Assembly: GCF_006716185.1 (NCBI RefSeq)
Contig: NZ_VFOP01000001.1
Coordinates: 496,001-560,000, forward strand
Direction: 5' to 3'
From: Ornithinicoccus hortensis
GTDB lineage: Bacteria > Actinomycetota > Actinomycetes > Actinomycetales > Dermatophilaceae
Length of the DNA stretch: 64,000 nt
In this document: piece after piece, positions 60,519 through 64,000 of the stretch
Layout: every line of letters begins with the position of its first letter
Numbering within the stretch: position 1 is the first letter of the stretch
Notes under the pieces: generated by a model
What the model was told of the DNA's origin: nothing
Seen by the model: the letters and a program-made list of their open reading frames with translations, nothing else
Databases searched by the model: none
Program-made: the position numbers and the translations under genes

Positions 60519-61274
60519 TCATCGCCCATCGCCGCCTGACTTCCGGCGTCCGCCACGGCCCTTTCCCTTCCGGTTCTTCCCACCACCGCCCTGGCGGGGC
60601 CGGGGCACCGTTTCCCCCACGGTCAGTTCGACTACCCGCGTCGGGGTGTCGACCAGGTCTTCGCCCAGGGTGATGACGCGCGACTGCTGGACTCCGAGGC
60701 GCTCCAACAGCGCCAGGTCGGCCGCCAGTTCCTCCGTGGCCGAGGCCCCCTTGAGCGCCAGCACCCTGCCGTGGGGTTCCACCAACGGCAGGCACCAGCC
60801 GGCCAACTCACCGAGTTTGGCCACGGCCCGCGCGGTCACCACCGGAGCGCGCAGCCGTCCCCACAGTTCCTGGGCGCGACCACGGTGCACCGAGACGTTG
60901 CCGAGTCCCAGCTCTGCGATGGTCCCCTCGAGCCAGGTCGTGCGACGCAGCATCGGCTCCACCAGGGTCACGTCGAGGTCCGGGCGGGCGATCGCCAGCA
61001 CCAGGCCTGGCAGGCCCGCTCCCGAGCCGACGTCGATGAGTCGCGTCCGGTAGGGCAGCACGGACTCGACCACGGCGCAGTTCACCAGGTGCCGGTCCCA
61101 CAGACGCGGCGTCTCACGCGGGCCGATGAGTCCGTGGGATACCCCGGAGTCGGCCAGCAGTTCGGCATACCGGACCGCCACGTCGAGGTGGTCCCCGAAG
61201 ACCGACCGAGCAGCGGTCGGCGGTGCCGGTGCCGGTTCGCGCCGCTGCTGCGCGGCAGGGTCGTCCTCTTTCAC
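60519..61274 (-). CDS. rsmG: 16S rRNA (guanine-N7) methyltransferase RsmG
   Basis: 251 residues from GTG 61274, a start embedded in a parS-like site. The SAM-binding motif is LIDVGSGAGLPGLVLAIARPDLDVTLVEP, preceded by GLIGPRETPRLWDRHLVNCA, the GidB signature. It methylates G527-type position of 16S rRNA. The C-terminal tail after VGETVPRPRQGG is basic and Gly/Arg/Lys-rich. It lies between jag and parA as in most Actinobacteria; the upstream gap is 27 bp and no clear ribosome-binding site is seen. Confidence 0.95.
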   Translation of the reverse strand: MKEDDPAAQQRREPAPAPPTAARSVFGDHLDVAVRYAELLADSGVSHGLIGPRETPRLWDRHLVNCAVVESVLPYRTRLIDVGSGAGLPGLVLAIARPDLDVTLVEPMLRRTTWLEGTIAELGLGNVSVHRGRAQELWGRLRAPVVTARAVAKLGELAGWCLPLVEPHGRVLALKGASATEELAADLALLERLGVQQSRVITLGEDLVDTPTRVVELTVGETVPRPRQGGGGKNRKGKGRGGRRKSGGDGR

Positions 61275-61282
61275 GTGGAACG
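61267..61282. promoter_or_regulatory. parS-like site at the rsmG start
   Basis: TCTTTCACGTGGAACG matches 13 of 16 positions of parS, including the CACGTG centre, and contains the rsmG GTG. Weaker than the two sites in parA. Confidence 0.5.
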
Positions 61283-61301
61283 TGCGGTGGCCGGAGGCCG
61301 G

Positions 61302-62051
61302 TCAGTCGGCGGGCAGGACGACGACGTAACGGTTCGGCTCGTCACCCTCGGACTCCGAGGTCAGGCCGGCGGCCAGGACCTCGTCGTGGACCACCTTGCG
61401 CTCGAAGGCGGTCATCGGCTCCAGCTCCTGGCGCCCACCGGAGTTCTTGACCTCACCGATCACCTGCCGGGCCTGCTCGACCAGGGCGGCGCGGCGCGCG
61501 GCGCGGTGCCCTGCGATGTCGAGCATCAGCCGGCTGCGCTCCCCGGTCTCGGCCTGCACGGCGAGTCGGGTCAACTCCTGCAGTGCCTCCAGGACGGCCG
61601 CCTCCTTGCCGACGAGTCGCTGCGGCGCAGGACCGTCCTCGGAGTCGACGATCGCGACGGCCGCCCGGTCGGCCTCGACATCGACCTCCAGGTCGCCGTC
61701 GAGGTCGGCGATGTCCAGCAGCGTCTCAAGGAAGTCGGCAGCGATCTCGCCCTCCCGCTCGAGCTCGGCCACCTTGCGGCTGGGCCGCCGCCTCGGCGCG
61801 ACCTCGGTGCCCTCGGTCGTGTCCGTGGCATCCGGACCGTCAGCGACGTCGGCGGCGTCGGCGACGTCGGCGACGTCGGCGGCGTCGGTGCCCTCGGTGG
61901 CCTCGGTGGAGACGGAAGCGTCCGTCGCGCCGGCTTCTTCGGCGGTCGTCGTCACGTGATGCGCCTGCTCGGCAGCCGCCTCCGTCTCGCTGGTGGCGTC
62001 GGTCGCGGTGTCCTGGACGTCGTCCTGGCTGGTCTCGGCGGGTGTGCTCAT
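61302..62051 (-). CDS. jag: RNA-binding KH/R3H protein Jag (KhpB)
   Basis: 249 residues from ATG 62051 with AGGAG 5 nt upstream. Residues 1-85 are an acidic Ala/Asp/Thr/Val-rich low-complexity extension. The KH-type part shows APQRLVGKEAAVLEALQELTRLAVQ, and the C-terminal R3H domain shows LEPMTAFERKVVHDEVLAAGL then SEGDEPNRYVVVLP. It binds RNA and is linked to cell elongation and division control in other Gram-positive bacteria. It lies between yidC and rsmG, as is usual. Confidence 0.94.
   Translation of the reverse strand: MSTPAETSQDDVQDTATDATSETEAAAEQAHHVTTTAEEAGATDASVSTEATEGTDAADVADVADAADVADGPDATDTTEGTEVAPRRRPSRKVAELEREGEIAADFLETLLDIADLDGDLEVDVEADRAAVAIVDSEDGPAPQRLVGKEAAVLEALQELTRLAVQAETGERSRLMLDIAGHRAARRAALVEQARQVIGEVKNSGGRQELEPMTAFERKVVHDEVLAAGLTSESEGDEPNRYVVVLPAD
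61840..61900 (-). repeat. Imperfect GACGTCGGCG tandem repeat in the jag N-terminal region
   Basis: Repeated GACGTCGGCG / GGCGTCGGCG units encode the DAADVADVADAADVAD tract of Jag. It is an in-frame coding repeat, likely variable in length. Confidence 0.75.
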
Positions 62052-62127
62052 CTGAACTCCTGTGGTGGGGGCGGCCGACGGCCGCTCACGAGAAAGAAAG
62101 AGATCGAACTGGTGTCCGGACCTGGGG

Positions 62128-63132
62128 CTATCGACCCTTGGGTCGGTTGTTGCCCTTGCCCTTGGTGCGCTTCTTGCTGCGCGGCTGGACCCGCTGGCCG
62201 CCCTGCGGTCGGGGACGGGTGGTGGAGGCGGCCGCGGTGGCGGTGGCGTCGTCACCCTCGACGGTCGACAGCTGCACCTTGTCCACCGGCTTGCCCTTGG
62301 CCAGGCGGCGGGCCTCCCGGGCCTTCTCGGCCGGGGACCCCGGGGCCGGCATCGCGCGGATCACGTAGAACTGCTGGCCCATGCTCCACAGATTGGTGGT
62401 GGTCCAGTAGATGAGCACACCGATCGGGAAGTTGACACCGGACACCGCGAAGATCAGCGGCAGGGCGTAGAGCAGCATCTTCTGCTGCCGCGCCATCGGG
62501 TTGTCCAGTGCCGCGGCCGGCATGTTCTTGCGCATCAGTTGGTGCTGGGTGGTGAACGTGGTCACCGACATCGCGATGATGAGCACCACGGCAAGGACCT
62601 TGGCGGGACCGTCGTTGCTGTGCAGGAAACTGGAGGTCAGCGAGGCGCCGAAGATGTCAGAGGCGGCCAGCTTTTGGGCCAGCTCCTGGGACCACATCCC
62701 CTGCGGGTCGTGCGTGCCGTCCGCCACACCCGGCACCGTGTTCAGGATGCGGAAGAGGGCGAAGAAGAACGGCATCTGCATCAGGATCGGCAGACAGGAG
62801 GAGAACGGGTTGGTGCCGTGCTTCTTGTAGAGAGCGAAGCTCTCCTCGGTCATCGCCTTGCGCGACGCCTCGTCTTTCTTCCCCTTGTACTTCTGCTGGA
62901 TCTTCATGAGCTCCGGCTGCAGCATCTGCATCCGGCGCTGGGAACGGATCTGCTTGACGAACAACGGCATCAGCAGCACGCGGAGCACGATGACCAGGCC
63001 GACGATCGAAAGCGCCCAGGTCCACCCGCTCGTGTCGGACATCCCGAGCCTGGTGAGCAGCCACTCGACGCCGACCAGGATGGCCGAGTTGAACCAGTAG
63101 AACGGGATCAACAGTGTGTCAATGAAACCCAT
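62128..63132 (-). CDS. yidC: Membrane protein insertase YidC/Oxa1
   Basis: 334 residues. The first TM region (LLIPFYWFNSAILVGVEWLL) is followed by the charged cytoplasmic hairpin (VKQIRSQRRMQMLQPELMKIQQKYKGKKDEA), then FSSCLPILMQMPFFFALFRIL, a span near VLAVVLIIAMSVTTFTT and the paired spans LLYALPLIFAVSGVNFPIGVLIYWTTTNLW. It inserts membrane proteins alone or with SecYEG. The C-terminal tail is very basic (PRPQGGQRVQPRSKKRTKGKG), which in Gram-positive YidC proteins favours ribosome contact. It sits in the conserved rpmH-rnpA-yidD-yidC-jag block. Confidence 0.97.
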   Translation of the reverse strand: MGFIDTLLIPFYWFNSAILVGVEWLLTRLGMSDTSGWTWALSIVGLVIVLRVLLMPLFVKQIRSQRRMQMLQPELMKIQQKYKGKKDEASRKAMTEESFALYKKHGTNPFSSCLPILMQMPFFFALFRILNTVPGVADGTHDPQGMWSQELAQKLAASDIFGASLTSSFLHSNDGPAKVLAVVLIIAMSVTTFTTQHQLMRKNMPAAALDNPMARQQKMLLYALPLIFAVSGVNFPIGVLIYWTTTNLWSMGQQFYVIRAMPAPGSPAEKAREARRLAKGKPVDKVQLSTVEGDDATATAAASTTRPRPQGGQRVQPRSKKRTKGKGNNRPKGR

Positions 63133-63139
63133 GAGGTCC

Positions 63140-63421
63140 TCAGTCTTGCGGCGAGCCGTGGCTCACCTGGTGGTCATGCGTGCGGGCCGGGGGAACGTGG
63201 TCGACGCCCCCGGCGCTCCAAGGATGGCACCTGGACAACCGGCGAGCCGCCAGCCAGGTTCCCCGGAGGGGTCCGTGCACCCGCAACGCCTCGATGGCGT
63301 AGGCCGAGCACGACGGGTAGTAGCGACAGCTGGGGCCGAGCAGCGGCGAGATCAGCAACTGGTAACCGCGGACCAACCAGATCAGCGGTGCCGCCAGGAC
63401 CGAGCCCACCGTGGCCGCCAT
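63140..63421 (-). CDS. yidD: Membrane protein insertion efficiency factor YidD
   Basis: 93 residues. The family signature is intact: [29 protein letters not shown] and then [17 protein letters not shown]. It is a small peripheral membrane protein that aids YidC-dependent insertion. Its ATG overlaps the rnpA stop by one base and it ends 7 bp before yidC, so the three are in one operon. Confidence 0.95.
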   Translation of the reverse strand: MAATVGSVLAAPLIWLVRGYQLLISPLLGPSCRYYPSCSAYAIEALRVHGPLRGTWLAARRLSRCHPWSAGGVDHVPPARTHDHQVSHGSPQD

Positions 63422-63786
63422 CAGCGCAACGCCCGAGCGACGGCGTCATCAAGCGCCGCACCGAGGGCCTGGCTACTCGCCCCCGCAGCTGCCGGGGTGG
63501 CCCGGACCACCAGGTCGGTACCGCCGGGGAACTGGTCCGTGCGGGCCGCGACGAGGTGCCGCAGTTGCCGGGTGACCCGGTGTCGCACAACGGAGTTGCC
63601 AACCGCCTTGGAGACCACGAAGCCGACCCTGGCCGGGCCGGAACCGCGGTGGGACCGGTCGGCGCGGTGCACCACGAGGAGCGGCGTGCCGGCCCGTCGG
63701 GTCCTGGTCACCGACCGCGCCGCACCGCCCCGGAACACGGCGGTGAAATCCTCCGGCCGGGTCAGTCGATGGCGCTTGGGCAGCAT
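63421..63786 (-). CDS. rnpA: Ribonuclease P protein component
   Basis: 121 residues, typical length. It opens with [21 protein letters not shown] and has [26 protein letters not shown], containing the RNR-like RNA-binding helix (here [10 protein letters not shown]), and the C-terminal [12 protein letters not shown]. It binds RNase P RNA for 5' processing of tRNA precursors. It lies 52 bp after rpmH and overlaps yidD. Confidence 0.96.
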   Translation of the reverse strand: MLPKRHRLTRPEDFTAVFRGGAARSVTRTRRAGTPLLVVHRADRSHRGSGPARVGFVVSKAVGNSVVRHRVTRQLRHLVAARTDQFPGGTDLVVRATPAAAGASSQALGAALDDAVARALR

Positions 63787-63838
63787 CGTGACCTCGGGAG
63801 CAGCATGGCTGATGAGTCGACCTGGTCGGGGCCCCTCG

Positions 63839-63976
63839 TCAGGCGGACAGGCTGGAGCGGCCCTTGCGGCGGCGGTTGGCCAGGATGGAACGGCCGGCGC
63901 GGGTACGCATCCGCAGGCGGAAGCCGTGCACGCGGGCGCGACGACGGTTGTTGGGCTGGAACGTACGCTTGCTCAC
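63839..63976 (-). CDS. rpmH: 50S ribosomal protein L34
   Basis: 45 residues from GTG 63976 with GGAG 6 nt upstream. The full L34 pattern is seen: [19 protein letters not shown], then [20 protein letters not shown]. It is the first gene of the leftward rpmH-rnpA-yidD-yidC-jag block. The dnaA gene and oriC are expected just to the right of the window. The gene is too short for most ORF cut-offs. Confidence 0.97.
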   Translation of the reverse strand: MSKRTFQPNNRRRARVHGFRLRMRTRAGRSILANRRRKGRSSLSA

Positions 63977-64000
63977 TGGGTACTCCGTTACCGCAGCACC

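Noticed and set aside
29005-62290. Further TTGTCCAC sequences (near 29006, 59184, 62277) as DnaA boxes
   Set aside because: They lie inside genes, lack the final A of the box and are expected by chance from common Leu-Ser-Thr type codons.

Overview
The window is a very GC-rich chromosome segment (well above 70% G+C by eye), with many GTG starts, 4-bp ATGA/GTGA gene overlaps and TANNNT -10 boxes. This is typical of Actinomycetota. The right end has the order pcnA, nudix, Rv3909-like, murJ-pseudokinase, sigM, anti-sigma, trxB, trxA // parB, parA, rsmG, jag, yidC, yidD, rnpA, rpmH, which is the conserved actinobacterial arrangement beside dnaA/oriC. oriC itself should lie just beyond position 64000. 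The middle block (ino1, padR-type regulator, class A PBP, GT87-like protein) matches the Mycobacterium Rv0046c-Rv0051 neighbourhood. A Micrococcales host, possibly Intrasporangiaceae-like, is an inference from gene style and cannot be proven here.

Layout. (1) 1-30.6 kb: an envelope polysaccharide locus. It has an ABC-2 exporter (permease and the start of its ATPase), a WecC/WbpA-type UDP-sugar dehydrogenase, a TupA-like ATP-grasp ligase, two AsnB-like proteins (one degenerate), the complete dTDP-L-rhamnose pathway (rmlA, rmlB, fused rmlCD), at least seven glycosyltransferase-type proteins, a membrane acyltransferase with SGNH domain, and a small membrane protein. The genes could together make, decorate and export a rhamnose- and uronic-acid-containing polymer. 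(2) 30.7-37.6 kb: a secreted CWBR2 protein. Next comes a compact cassette resembling the mauE-mauD-mauA section of methylamine dehydrogenase operons, with an unknown gene where mauB would be. A secreted M15-like peptidase with PG-binding and CWBR2 repeats follows. (3) 37.7-48.4 kb: ino1, a PadR-type regulator with a clear palindromic operator, ponA-like PBP, a GT87-like membrane protein, a second acyltransferase-SGNH protein with a small two-TM protein, a quinone oxidoreductase and pcnA. (4) 48.5-64 kb: the oriC-proximal envelope, redox, segregation and ribosome-biogenesis cluster, with parS sites, DnaA boxes and sigma-factor promoters.

The most interesting lead is the Mau-like cassette at 32.3-35.4 kb. 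It has a Tat-exported protein with ten cysteines and nine tryptophans, encoded just after MauE-like and MauD-like maturation proteins, with no methylamine dehydrogenase heavy chain in view. The second lead is the combination of uronic-acid synthesis, ATP-grasp ligase and AsnB-like genes, which suggests an amide- or amino-acid-decorated wall polymer.

No stretch longer than about 300 bp lacks a gene. No tRNA, rRNA, CRISPR array, insertion sequence or prophage gene was recognised.
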